Shown here: positions 52,288 through 64,000 of the stretch, piece by piece
Layout: each line of letters starts with the position of its first letter
Position numbering within the stretch: position 1 is the stretch's first letter
Assembly: GCA_964017065.1 (NCBI GenBank)
Contig: OZ024791.1
Span: forward strand, 1,610,430-1,674,429
DNA from: Haliclona indistincta
Taxonomy: Eukaryota; Porifera; Demospongiae; Haplosclerida; Chalinidae
DNA length: 64,000 bases
Direction: 5' to 3'
Translations under genes and position numbers: made by a program
The notes under the pieces: generated by a model
What the model saw: only the letters and a program-made list of their open reading frames with translations
What the model was told of the DNA's origin: nothing
Databases searched by the model: none

Positions 52288-55200
52288 CTACTGCTTTATA
52301 CATGTCATATATGTATCATGAAGAGTGTCACCTAAAGTTTCTTCTCCTACAAAGTTAGATCGTAGCACAGTGACAAGAGTGGTCCAATTGGGTGGGTTCT
52401 GTGGAGTAGACTTCTCCTGCCAGCACGTGAACACATCAATAAAGCACTCAAGGCAGTCTCCTCTACGATGATTCTCAATACCATCTAGAATACTGAAACT
52501 GATCCCCAGGGACAGACCCACTTTCCTCCACTTGGCAGGTATCTTGCTGGCTACTGCTTCCAGGAATTGGAACTGTGATACTGTATCACTAGTATCTACA
52601 AAGACGCAATAATAAATTAAGAGCAATGTCGGGCCAATGTGCACAGTTATGCATCAGACCATAAATTTTGACCAGATTTCATTATAGAGCGCCCAACCCG
52701 GATGCAAGCTATTGCCTCACCTATTGTGCTTTCATGAAGAGTAGATTGATCATTGCACTTTTTGGTGACATCTTTAAAGAGAAAAAGCAAATTAATAATA
52801 ATGTATGCAGTTGCATTTTTTCGTTACCATTCGGAGTTTCTTTCAAAAAAGTATTAATGTCAAGATTTGCTATAAACTACATGAAACATTAAAACGAAAC
52901 ATTATATAGCTATTTCATTGACTCACCAATATATTTCTGTCTGAAAACATGCTCAATTCATCTATGCATTTCCTCAGACAAGAGTGGCTCTGTAGCTCTA
53001 ACTGAGGTAACTGACATCTAGTCTTGACCTCATCAAGAAGACCCTGAGAGATAAGCTGATCAGCTTTGCTGCTGTCCATCAGCTCACACACAGATGAGGG
53101 ACTCAACTGATAGTATGGCTCAAATGATAACATTTCTTCAGTTGACTGGTCGCTACTATTGCCAGCACTGTTGAGAATGTATGGAGTGTGAAGAAGCATT
53201 GATCTGGCTACATTCTTGATCGGGAGCAGATCATTGTCAGAAGGACAAACTTTATCAACTGGCAACAGAGAGCAAGAGATAAGATATTCAGCTGTCTCCA
53301 CGTTTGAGCAGAATTCCTGCTGCAGGTCCAGTATTAGTCTAATTACTGCACTGCGATGCTTGCTACACTCCACTGGTCTACTGTTTGACCTGTGAGACAT
53401 CAACACTACCAAACGTTGGTTGTGATCAATTAGCTCTACTACAGTACTAATTCCTTCTTCATTGTCCCAAAATATGCCATTTGTCCAGACAGTGCATTGT
53501 CTTTGGTTGGGAGGAGATACTATTGATGATTCACAAGCCAGAGGGAAAGTATAAGCTAGACGAAGAAGAAGAACATGAAGGAATCGACTAGTGAAGAACT
53601 GGTTTTCTTGATCCAAACAACACGAACACCAGCCAAAACCAAACTTCTCTTTATTGGGTAAAACGGATTGTCGATTTGGTTGATGAATAGCAAGTAAAGA
53701 AGGAAAGAAAAGGAAACACACTTCTTGTTCTGCATCACCACTAGCCATAGATGCTCCAATGCTCTGGATATTTGTTGTGATACCAGACAAGTTAACACGA
53801 TGGCAGAGTTCAAGAGTATGCAGGAAGCTAACAAGCATCTCTAGATTGTACTGTGGGAAGAGAAGCTTGAGTGAGGATGAAAGTATGATTCCAGTAGTAC
53901 TCAAAATATTACGATGCTCTTTAAAGTGATTTGGAGCAAACAGAACTCCATCAATAGTTTTCAGTAGGCCTACAATGTCTATCACAATCCAGCTTTTTCC
54001 TATTTGCAATTGATGCTGATTCTTGAGAAATATAATCATGCCTTTGTCATTAAGTGCTGTAAGAAGCTCAATATAAAGTGAAGTGTCATTTGGAATGAGA
54101 GAATCTTCATGAATTAACATGTCACATTTCAACTCCTCAAATGTTAAAAATGACAAGCCTTTTGATTGAAGGAAAGCATATAGCAAGTGACAGTAGTAGC
54201 TCATTGATGGTGCTCTAGCAACTATAACCTGCTGACTCCTATCCAGAAGAGAAATGAACTCTCGAGTACCAGCAGCATCAATCTTGCGACAATCCACAGT
54301 AACAAATCCCATCAACTCTTGTCTAGTTACTCTTCTCTGGACCAAGTTAGTGATGAAAGCTGATTTGCTTTGTAATTGATCCTTGCTAAGCAGGTCAGCA
54401 TGACTACCAACAACTATTAAACATGATTTACTAATAGTTTTGCTGGTAGCACTATCAATAAAGTTGAGCCAATAGCGGAGTTGTTGTTTTATTTCATCAT
54501 CTGAGCTGCTGAGGTCTATTACATTGATGAATGTTGCAGGTGACTGCTGCATCACAGTCTCCATGATAGCAGAGTGACTGGAATGGTATTCTGCTTGTCC
54601 TGCTAAATCAAAGAGTGTCATCTTGCCAACTTCCCAGCTCTCTACATGAGATGGTACTATACCAGCTGTATGGCCCTCTACTTGTTGAACATTGCCAAAT
54701 CTAAAACGATTTAAATGTGTAGTAGATCGTTCAATGACGACTTTAGTCAGAGTGGTCTTGCCAGCACCACAGTTACCAGTAAGAACTGTTTTACCATAAG
54801 TATGAATTGGGAAGAGTTTAGTTGATTTAACAACAGGTAGAAATAATTTTAATAACTGATAGCTATTTTTTCCTTGCCAGGCCAGGTTTATACAGGTCTT
54901 TCTAGAGCTGTTCTTAGCCATTATGTCAATGCGTCCATCATGTAACAACCATCTAACAATATTAGTGTGGCCATGAGAACTAGCTATATGTAATGGTGTT
55001 GCTTTAAATCTGTCAACAGTCACAGGATCACAACCTTGCTCTGTGATTAGATATTGGATAATGTTCATGTGACCACCTTGGGAAGCATAATGTAGAGGAG
55101 TGGATTCATATTGACCTCGACATATTGGATCACAGTGTTGTTCAGTGATTAAGTATTTGGTAACACTCAAGTGACCAAAATGGCAAGAAATGTGTATAGG

Positions 55201-56157
55201 GAAGGTCCCTTTATTGTTTGGAGTTTTTGGATCACAACCTTGCTCAGTGATTAGATATTTGATAATGTTCATGTGACCACGTTCAGAAGCATAATGTAGA
55301 GGAGTCCATCCATAGTGATCTTGACACATTGGATCACAGTGTTGTTCAGTGATTAAGTATTTGGTGGCACTCAAGTGACCGTTAAGGCAAGCAATGTGCA
55401 ATGGAAGAGCACCATTATTGTCTACAAGTAGAGTCTTTGGATCACAACCCTGCTCTGTGATTACATATTCGATAATATCCACGTGACCACCTTGAGAAGC
55501 ACAATGTAGAGGAGTGGATTCATATTGACCTCGACATGTTGGATCACAGTGTTGTTCAGTGATTAAGTATTTGCTAACACTCAAGTGACCATTAAGGCAA
55601 GCAATGTGCAATGGGAGAGCACCATTATTGTTTGGAGTTGTTGGATCACAACCTTGCTCTGTGATTAGATATCGCATGATGTTCATGTGACCACCTTGAG
55701 AAGCACAATGTAGAGGAGTGGATTCATATCGATCTCGACACGTTGGATCACAGTGTTGTTCAGTGATTAAGTATTTGACAACTTGTAAGCAACCACTAAG
55801 ACAAGCAATGTGTAATGGAAGGATATTATAACTGTTAAGTGTTTGGGGATCATATTTTAAAGTGGTGATTAAGTAGGCTATCACTGTCACATTATTCCTA
55901 GCAGCAGCATAGTGCAATGGAGTGTTACCATAACAGTCTCTGTAGCTGCACTCCTTAACCATCTTGATAATGTCCAACCAGCCATGATAAGCTGCCAGGT
56001 GTAGCAGTGATACATTAGTCGACAGTTTACCAAAAATCTTGAACACAGTGGTGAAAGCTGCTGGGTCTCTCACTATAGGTAACAGCTGGATTGCTCTGTC
56101 ATGATTGCCCTCCTTGAATGCTGTCACACAATCCCATTCATTCTGAGACACGGCCAT
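52288..56157 (-). CDS. Ankyrin-Roc-COR-Death protein, gene 1
   Basis: Exons 56157-52927, 52876-52828, 52771-52721 and 52595-52288 sum to 1212 residues. An earlier in-frame ATG at 56190 is possible, but the paralogue supports ATG 56157 (MAVSQNEWDC). About 11 ankyrin repeats occupy residues 50-430, mostly as alternating pairs of about 69 residues (TPLHYASQGGHMNIIQYLIT, LPLHIACLNGHLS). A Roc-like GTPase follows: P-loop GNCGAGKTT near 460, LFDLAGQAEYHSS, and GSHADLL in place of NKxD. Next is a COR-like winged-helix region, and a C-terminal Death domain on the last exon (KWRKVGLSLGISFSILDGIE). The order resembles DAPK without its kinase. It could be a stimulus-gated scaffold for death-fold signalling; this is inferred. 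The middle small exons differ from the paralogue's. Confidence 0.85.
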
Positions 56158-56631
56158 AACAAATAGCCCTAGTTTGGGCATCCAAATCACATGATGTGGA
56201 TCATATGACTCCTTATCATCACTTTAGTTTGTGTGGTCGATTGTGCAAACAATCTAATCACAGACCATGCTACTATAACTTTACACGTATCAGTATTTTT
56301 GTTTCAAACTCCAAACAACTTGTTGCAAATGGACCACTGATTGCTGGTTTCATTTCGACTTCAGTATCTTTAGAGTTACCAATACTCTCAGTGCATGATG
56401 CAATGGAGCAGTTGTTATTGCTATTCAGTTGTTGCTCAACAGATCATTTGTAAGTGAGCATACAGAGCTTGACATGTGTACTTCATTACATCACATTTGT
56501 CTCTTACAGACAATAACATTAAAAATAGAAATTTTACATGTGTTGATACAATATGGTGGTTTGTTAGTGCCTGGTGAACACTAGAGTAGCCTTGTCCTCT
56601 GATAATGGTAGTCTAGTCTATAGGAGAGGGA
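56158..56631. promoter_or_regulatory. 5' flank of ankyrin-Roc gene 1, duplicated at 63162-63450
   Basis: Between ankyrin-Roc gene 1 and the 3' end of DNAAF3. The first 170 bases share words with the flank of gene 2 (GTGGATTGT, GCAAACAATCT, TCAGTATTT versus ACAGTATTT), so the duplication took the promoter along. No core promoter element is recognised. Confidence 0.4.
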
Positions 56632-57119
56632 CTACATGTTCACACAAGCATACACAATGTTGCTATCACACACCGTAAAACCAGCATTGTCAGCCATTCC
56701 ACTCACTCTCTTAACATACTCCATCTTGTGTTCTTTATTCAACTCCAGTAAATACCTGATCAATATTCTAGTCAGCTGATAGTCACTACTAATCACTACC
56801 TTGCTGTCTCACACAGTAGAGTACAGTTATCAGTAAATGTAGCCTCAATACCACTATCACTGAGTGTGTGTACCATACTGTACAGAGAGACACACTACCA
56901 TCATGATGCTGCTGTCAGACCAACCATTACTAACCTGTTAGAGAACACAGCATAGTGGAAGAGCCCTCTGTAGCGAGCCTTCCTCCCGATCTCTGATGCT
57001 GACTTGAGTGGTAGTAGAGTGACTTTACATGATCCTGTATGATGTACCAGACAGCAATGATGATGTCATAATGACATCATGGAGTACCATTGATAAGTGG
57101 TCCAGTAAACGATTCCTTC

Positions 57120-57172
<53 letters not shown>

Positions 57173-57950
57173 GGAGGGAGAGTGGGAGAGGGATAGAGAT
57201 AGAGGGAGAGAGAGTGGGAGAGGGAGAGAGAGAGAGAGGGAGAGAGAGACGGAGAGGAAGAGAGAGAGGGAGGGAGAGTGAGAGAGAGAGGGAGAGGTAG
57301 AAAGATGGATGGATGTACTAACTCACCTCTTGATCTTCTTGTTCCTCAATGATAATGGTGATAGTGTTAGTGTCATCAGTGTCTCTGTATTGTTGTCCTG
57401 TCAGTAGTTGATGTGTGAGACACAGCATATTGTACTCTGCTATTTGTTGACAGGTCTATACCACTAGCAGTGGATCACATGATCTCATCGTGCAGCACTG
57501 TTACCTTGGCGTTCCTTCCATTAACTGTCTTCAGCATCTCCTTATTAGGGCACCATGATCCCATACTAATGAAGGGGCTCACCACTATATCTCCCCAGTA
57601 GCCTCGACGAGCGGTGTGCTCTCCTCCCTACAACACTACTCACTCACTGACTCCACCCACCCACACACACTCACCTGAGACACAATCACTCCACTAGCTA
57701 ATGTCCTATTAGAAGACTCGTAAGGGGCGTCGTCTCTTAGCTGGAACGCCACACCCCTCTCTCTCCAATGACAATACTCTCTCGAGCCTACAGCACTAGT
57801 CTGAGAGACCATAATGCACGGCTACATTATAGTGGCTCACTAGTTCCAATAGTCTCATGTTATAATCCCAGTCAAACACTCCTCTACGTGAGTCATAACG
57901 TACTCCAAGATGATGACGCAATCGTCCCTCCCTACTCAAACCATAATGAT

Positions 57951-57987
<37 letters not shown>

Positions 57988-58750
57988 ACACTAACCAATG
58001 TTGTTGTATATCAAAGGTGCTCTCATTATTGTCTCTCCAGAACTTGAATATACCCTCCAGTAGATCTCTCTCACTGAACTGCATGTACATAGTACCATCA
58101 TATCATACAACTAGCTACACACACACTAACCTTTAGTAGAGACACATCTAACATTGGTAGAAGAGAACAGCAGTGATCAAGATTAGTGATCATCCTAAAT
58201 ACACGTATGATCTCACAATCACACACTCGCTCACTCACTTGATGAGTTCGGTTGATTTCTCTCTCAAGTAGTGAATGGTTTGTGGTCTGACTAGTGAGTT
58301 ACCATACAGCTCTAGATACAGCTCCACCTTCTCTGAGGACACCAGCTAGCTACACCATAATGAGGGACACAGTATCATTACCTCTCAGACCATGAGATGG
58401 GTCAGTAAGGAGACTAAGAAAGAGAATGTGTCTAGCCATCACCTCCAGTGAGCTCTCAATGATATAAAACTACAGAGACTAGTGGTTAGTATAACACAGT
58501 CTGTAAGCTCACGTGCAGTTTAGTAGAATCAGCAGCTGAGGCAACAGACTGGAGTACGTGCCTGATGTCCCCGCACCCAACCAGTAGAATATTGATGGTG
58601 TCTAGACACAAGCAGCTAGCTCACTACTGCGTATGGGATACACTACTAACCACCAATAGGATCCTGTGGCGGGTTAACACTCAGCAAGTCTAACGGTGGA
58701 CTGAGCCCCCACCAACTGACAGAGCCATAGCCTTCTGCTGTTCCCGCCAT
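56632..58750 (-). CDS. DNAAF3: Dynein axonemal assembly factor 3
   Basis: Cytoplasmic factor needed to pre-assemble axonemal dynein arms for motile cilia. Fourteen exons: 58750-58651, 58601-58513, 58469-58382, 58332-58239, 58194-58131, 58078-57996, 57931-57841, 57800-57675, 57627-57505, 57455-57327, 57118-57088, 57034-56935, 56877-56800, 56767-56632; 1332 bases, 443 residues (human about 540). Diagnostic words: GSVSWWGLSPPLDLL at the N-terminus, NILLVGCGDIRHVL (methyltransferase-like nucleotide fold), EVMARHILFLSLL, GRLRHHLGVRYDSRRGVFDW, WRERGVAFQLRD, RRGYWGDIVVSPF and LLPLKSA. Intron 7 is only 40 bases and exon 11 only 31. Intron 10 is almost wholly CT on the coding strand. It is sandwiched between two ankyrin-Roc paralogues in the same orientation. 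Confidence 0.93.
57122..57302. repeat. (GA)n and GA-rich tract filling a DNAAF3 intron
   Basis: Pure GA for about 43 bases from 57122, then imperfect GA-rich sequence to 57302. It occupies most of the 208-base intron between exons 10 and 11. On the gene strand the CT run ends in CCAG directly before exon 11. Confidence 0.9.
57954..57984. repeat. (GT)n microsatellite in DNAAF3 intron 6
   Basis: About 31 bases of GT repeat between exons 6 and 7. Confidence 0.85.
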
Positions 58751-59016
58751 CACATTCACGATTTTAACCCTCTACTTACAAAATTTGCAGCACATGGGCG
58801 GGGCTCATTAGTTGAGTGCAGCTCGTACTATCTTTCTAAAGAGATAATTTTATTTAGACAAGGCTAGAGCATGCTAGAGCCATTAACCACATCAGTGTTC
58901 AGTGTTCTCCAAAATTAACTTTGTGTTAAGCAAAAATTAAATATTAATAAGTAAACAAGAAAGGATATCATTATCATTGGCACTGTAGGGATCGATGACC
59001 GTTGTGAGACTAGAGT
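58751..59016. other. Spacer between DNAAF3 start and ankyrin-Roc gene 2 stop
   Basis: About 266 bases that must hold the DNAAF3 promoter and the 3' end of the next gene. The word GGGCGGGGCTC near 58797 is an Sp1-like GC box close to the DNAAF3 start; nothing else is recognised. Confidence 0.4.
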
Positions 59017-62000
59017 TTATGACGTATGAGATACATATGTATTATGAATAGTGTCACTTAGTTCCTTCTCTCCTACGTAGTTAGATTGTAGCACAGCAAC
59101 AAGAGTGGTCCAATTGGGTGGGTTCTGTGGAGTAGACTGCTGCTGCCAGCATGTGAACACATCACTAAAGCACTCAAGGCAGTCTCCTCTACGATGCTTC
59201 TCAATACCATCTAGAATACTGGAACCGATCCCCAGGGACAGACCCACTTTCCTCCACTTGGCAGGTATCTTGCTGGCTACTGCGTCCAAAAATTGGAACT
59301 GTGATATTGTACATGATGTGTCAGTACCTATATGGACAAAATAGGTGAGAAATGTGAATTTATGTGCTAAACAGGAAGAAATCAAAACCCACAGTTAAAC
59401 ACATACATCATATGACATAACTATTATAAATCTGAAATACATAAGCACTTGTACATGAGTATACCAAAAATTTGGTTGACTTGATCCTCAAAATTAATTA
59501 TTTTTACAAAAATATTACCAAAAATTAATTTTGATATAGCCTATAGCCTATGGACACTGGGTAAACATATTCATTAACTTACACAGTCCTCTTACCTGAT
59601 ATTGTGTTACATATAGGATTAAAGTTTTTGGCAACACCGAGCGAAGGTTTATTCAAGACTGCATTCCTGTCTAGATTTGCTATAACCTGCATATTATAAG
59701 TTATAGATTAAAATTTTTATATAACTTCAAAATTGTCTCACCAAAGGGTTTCTGTCTGAAAATATGCTCAATTCATCAATGCATTTCCTCAGACAAGAGT
59801 AGCTCTGTAGCTCTAACTGAGGTAACTGACATCTATTCTTGACCTCATCAAGAAGACTCTGAGAGACAAGCACATCAGCTTTGCTGCTGTCCATCAGCTC
59901 ACACACAGAGGAGAGACTCAACTGATAGTATGGCTCAAATGATAATAGTTCTTCAGTAGAAAGATCACTACTAATGCCAGCACTGTTGAGAATGTATGGA
60001 GTGTGAAGAAGCATTGATTTGGCTACATTCTTAATAGGAAGCAGATCATTGTCAAACGCACTAACTTTATCAACTGGCAACAGAGAGCAAGAGATCAGAT
60101 ATTCAGCTGTCTCCACATTTGAGCAGAATTCCTGCTGCAGGTCCAGTATTAGACTAATTACTGCACTGCGATGCTTGCTACACTCCACTGGTCTACTGTT
60201 TGACCTATACGACATCAGTACAACTACACGATTGTGGTCAATTAACTCTACTACAGTTCTGATTCCTTCTTCATTGTCCCAAAATATGCCATTTGTCCAG
60301 ACAGTGCATTGTCTTTGGTTGGGAGGAGATACTATTGATGATTCACAAGCCAGAGGGAAAGTATAAGCTAAACGAAGAAGAAGAACATGAAGAAATCGAC
60401 TAGTGAAGGAATGATATTCTGGATCTGCACAACACAAACACCAGCCAAAACTAAATTTCTCTTCCTTAGGCAAAATGCATGGTCGATTTGGTTGATCTTG
60501 TTGATGAGTACCAAGCAAAGAAGGAAAGAATAGAAACCACTCATCTACATCACCAGGTGAGGATAGTTCAATGCTCTGAAGATTTGTTGTAATTCCAGAC
60601 AAATTAACACGATGACAGAGTTCAAGAGTTTGCAAAAAGCCAACGAGCATCTCAAGATTGTACTGTGGAAAGACATTCTTAAGACTGGATGATTGCATGA
60701 TTCCAGTAATACTCACAATTTTCAAATTCTGTTGAAAGTGTGTTGGAGCAAACAGAACTCCATCAATAGTTTTCAGTAAGCTTACAATATCTACCACAAT
60801 CCAGCTTTTTCCTATTTGATGTTGATTCTTGAGAAATATAATCATGCCTTTGTCATTAAGTGCTGTAAGAAGCCCAATAAAAAATGAAGTGTCATTAGGA
60901 ATGAGAGAATATGCATGAATTAACATTTCAAATCTCAACTCCTCAAATGTGAAAGATGAGAAACCTTTTGACTGAAGGAAAGCATATAAAAAGTGACAGT
61001 AGTAGCTCATTGATGGTGCTCTAGCAGCTATAACCTGCTGACTCCTACCCAGAAGAGAAATGAACTCTCGAGTACCTGCAGCATCAATCTTGCGACAATC
61101 CACAGTAACAAATCCCATGAACTCTTGTCTAGTTACTCTTCTCTGGACCAAGTTAGTGATGAAAGCTGATTTGCTTTGTAGTTGATCCTTGCTAAGCAGG
61201 TCAGCATGACTACCAACAACTATTAAACATGATTTACTAATAGTTTTGCTGGTAGCACTATCAATAAAGTTGAGCCAATAGTGGAGTTGTTGTTTTATTT
61301 CATCATCTGAGTTGCTGAGGTCTATTACATTGATGAATGTGGCAGGTGACTGCTGCATCACAGTCTCCATGATAGCAGAGTGACTGGAATGGTATTCTGC
61401 CTGTCCTGCTAAATCAAAGAGTGTCATCTTGCCAACTTCCCAGCTCTCTACATGAGATGGTACTATACCAGCTGTATGGCCCTCTACTTGTTGAACATTG
61501 CCATATCTAAACCGATTCAAGTAAGTATTTGATCGTTCAGTGATGACTTTAGCCAGAGTGGTCTTGCCAGCACCACTGTCACCAGTAAGAACTGTTTTAC
61601 CATAAGTATGAATTGGGAAGAGTTTAGTTGATTTAACAACGGGAAGAAATAATTTTAACAACTGATAGCTATTATTTCCTTGCTGGGCCAGGTTTATACA
61701 GGTATTTCCAGAGCTGTTCTTAGCCATTATGTCAATTTGTCCATCATGTAACAACCATCTAATAATATCAGTGTGGCCATGAAAAGTAGCTATATGTAAT
61801 GGTGTTGCTTTAAATCTGTCAACAGTCACAGGATCACAACCTTGCTCTGTGATTAGATATTGGATAATGTTCATGTGACCACCTTGAGAAGCATAATGTA
61901 GAGGAGTCCATCCATATTGACCTCGAAATTTTGGGTTGCAGTGTTGTTCTGTGATTAGGTATTTGGTAACACTCAAGTGACCGTTAAGGCAAGCAATGTG

Positions 62001-63161
62001 CAATGGAATAGCGCCAATATTGTCTAGAGTGTTTGGATCACAACCTTGCTCTGTGATTAGATATTTAATTATGTTCATGTGACCACGGTTACAAGCATAA
62101 TGTAGAGGACTTCGTCCATATCGACCTTGACATTTTGGATTGCAGTGTTGTTCAGTGATTAAGTATTTGGTAACTCTCAAGTGACCATTAAGGCAAGCAA
62201 TGTGTAGTGGATGGGCACCATGATAGTCTCGAATTTTTGGATCACAACCTTGCTCTGTGATTAGATATTGAACAATGTCCACGTGACCACCTTGAGAAGC
62301 ACAATGTAGAGGAGTGGATTTATATTTACCTCGACATGTTCGATCACAGTGTTGTTCAGTGAGTAAGTATTTGGTAACACTCAAGTGACCATTAAGGCAA
62401 GCAACGTGCAATGGAAGAACACCATGATTGTTTGGAGTTTTTGGATCGCAACCTTGCTCTGTGATTAGATATCGGATAATGTTCATGTGACCACCTTGAG
62501 AAGCATAATGTAGAGGAGTGTAGCCATATTGATCTCGACATTTTGGATCACAGTGTTGTTCAGAGATTAAATATTTGGTAGCACTCAAGTGACCATTAAG
62601 ACAAGCAATGTGCAATGGAAGAGCACCATTATTGTTTAGAGATTTTGGATTGCAACCTTGCTCTGTGATTAGATATTGGATAATGTTCATGTGACCTCCA
62701 TCAGAAGCATAATGTAGAAGAGTTTGTCTATATTGACGTCGACATTTTGGGTTGCAGTTTTGTTCAGTGATTAAGTATTTGGCAACACTCAAGTGACCAC
62801 TTAGACAAGCAATGTGTAATGGAAGGATATCACAACTGTTAGGAGTTTTTGGATCATATTTTAAAGTGGTGTTTAAATAGGCTATCATTGTCACATTATT
62901 CCTAGCAGCAGCATAGTGCAATGGAGTGTTACCATAACAGTCTCTGTAGCTGCACTTCTTAACCATCTTGATAATGTCCAACCAGCCATGATAAGCTGCC
63001 AGGTGTAGCAGTGATACATTAGTCGACAGTTTACCAAATATCTTGAACTCAGTTGTGAGAGCTGCTGGGTCTTTCAATCTAGATGACAGCTGGATTGCTC
63101 TTTCATGATTGCCCTCCTCGAATGCTGTCACACAATCCCTTTCATTCTGGAACGCAGCCAT
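59017..63161 (-). CDS. Ankyrin-Roc-COR-Death protein, gene 2
   Basis: Exons 63161-59742, 59686-59596 and 59327-59017 give 1273 residues. It opens MAAFQNERDCVTAFEEGNHE. About 13 ankyrin repeats (five copies of the ITEQGCDP/GCNP half-repeat against four in gene 1) account for the extra length. P-loop GDSGAGKTT near residue 529 (Cys in gene 1 is Ser here), DLAGQAEYHSSHS, VVGSHADLL, a COR-like region and the same C-terminal Death domain (KVGLSLGIGSSILDGIEKHR). Exon 2 (NLDRNAVLNKPSLGVAK) corresponds to a shorter exon in gene 1. Nucleotide identity with gene 1 is highest over the GTPase and drops in the COR-like part. Role inferred as for gene 1: GTPase-gated Death-domain adaptor, ligand unknown. 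Confidence 0.85.
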
Positions 63162-64000
63162 TATTTACAAAGAATAAGTAGATCAAAAAGAGCCCTGCAA
63201 GAGAATGTATGCAAATCATATGACTATTATACTTACATTACAGTGACTACTTACATTACATGACTATAGTTTTTGTAGTGGATTGTACATGCAAACAATC
63301 TGGCGACAGCTATAGGTTAATCAGATACAGTATTTGTACTGTATCATTATCTTTTTATTGAAACTTAGACTATGCATTGCTTCCCATTCCAGGCAATTTC
63401 CATGCACAGCTGGTTTAAGACCCTGGGCATCTATAGACTAGCAATCATTAATGAAAATCAAAAATTTCATCAAACCGGTCAATGCTGAGTGTGCTCAAGA
63501 ACACAAACTCATTGACAACTGTGACAAACTATGAAATCTTGCCTGTATGATCATTACATCACATTGATAATGTGAATCATGTGTCACCTATGGCTGCATA
63601 TCATCATGATACATATAATCACTCTCTAATTTCTGCTTTTATCACTACTCTCAAGGAACACTTACTATTCTGGTGGATGATACAACGATGGCAACTTAGA
63701 ATCAAGATGGACAGCAGCACAAGAACAGTCATGCAGCGTGCTTCAATGGTGCACTGATGAAGAGCAACAGGCTAGGTGTGTTGTATTCAGTTACTATTCA
63801 GCTATTGTCCATGTATGTTCACACATCACTACTACAAATCATTGTGTAAGTTAATCTAAGGAAGCTAAGGAAGCTAAGGAAGCTAAGGAAGCTAAGGAAG
63901 CTTACAATGGAAGCCAAGGAACCTTATCGAATTTGCGTACACAGTTTACAGTAACTAGAGATACTTCACACTCTTGTAGCCATACAATAATAAAAGCACC
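63162..64000. other. 5' flank of ankyrin-Roc gene 2 to window end
   Basis: The first 290 bases include the partial duplication of the gene 1 promoter flank. A 9-bp tandem repeat lies at 63856-63902. The segment 63572-63775 has a short + frame and could be an exon of a gene continuing beyond the window, but no similarity is recognised. An AATAAA lies within ten bases of the end. Confidence 0.4.
63856..63902. repeat. 9-bp tandem repeat, five units
   Basis: Five successive units of CTAAGGAAG, followed by a diverged trace (GGAAGCCAAGGAA). Confidence 0.9.

Noticed and set aside
52668..52892. Plus-strand 74-codon frame
   Set aside because: It overlaps two small minus-strand exons of ankyrin-Roc gene 1 that fit the paralogue and the phase count.

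Overview
The window reads as nuclear DNA of an early-branching animal, most likely a demosponge such as Amphimedon queenslandica. That is an inference from gene content, not a database match. The evidence is: animal gene families (NLR, SRCR, SAMHD1-like, PRKX, DNAAF3, SLC25), tightly packed genes, many very short GT-AG introns (about 40-100 nt), AT-rich spacers, abundant microsatellites and small fold-back repeats.

Layout. (1) 465-21060, + strand: a tandem array of one large intronless family with a beta-helix ectodomain carrying GGAI/FxxN repeats and a polytopic C-terminal membrane domain. Three copies are broken (465-4030, 7363-10404, 12328-15953), one 3' scrap lies at 4279-4479, and one copy is open end to end (17425-21060, 1211 aa). 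(2) 21446-24209, +: mitochondrial elongation factor G (GFM1) without the exons for its GTP-binding N-terminus. (3) 24451-31391, +: two SAMHD1-like HD-domain genes in tandem; the second has Glu where the HD motif needs Asp. (4) 32230-39238, -: a scrap of an NLR 3' end, a four-SRCR transmembrane receptor, and a CARD-NACHT-LRR gene. (5) 41512-51650: PRKX kinase (-), then RPL35A, an SLC25A14/30-type mitochondrial carrier and a coiled-coil protein (all +). (6) 52288-63161, -: two paralogous ankyrin-Roc-COR-Death genes on either side of a DNAAF3 orthologue.

The multi-exon models were joined by hand from splice signals, protein similarity and phase. Where I summed exon lengths, the totals are whole codons: 562 aa SRCR, 920 aa NLR, 364 aa PRKX, 109 aa RPL35A, 296 aa carrier, 308 aa coiled-coil, 443 aa DNAAF3, 1212 and 1273 aa ankyrin-Roc proteins, 532 aa for the first SAMHD1-like gene.

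Housekeeping genes (GFM1, PRKX, RPL35A, carrier, DNAAF3) are interleaved with families typical of innate recognition or nucleotide-based defence (NLR, SRCR, SAMHD1-like, ankyrin-Roc-Death), which are the ones showing duplication, decay and repeat-number change. Repeats include a roughly 1.2 kb element in two copies ending in a hairpin with a compensatory base change, a 33-bp tandem repeat, small terminal-inverted-repeat elements, and CT microsatellites that run directly into four splice acceptors.
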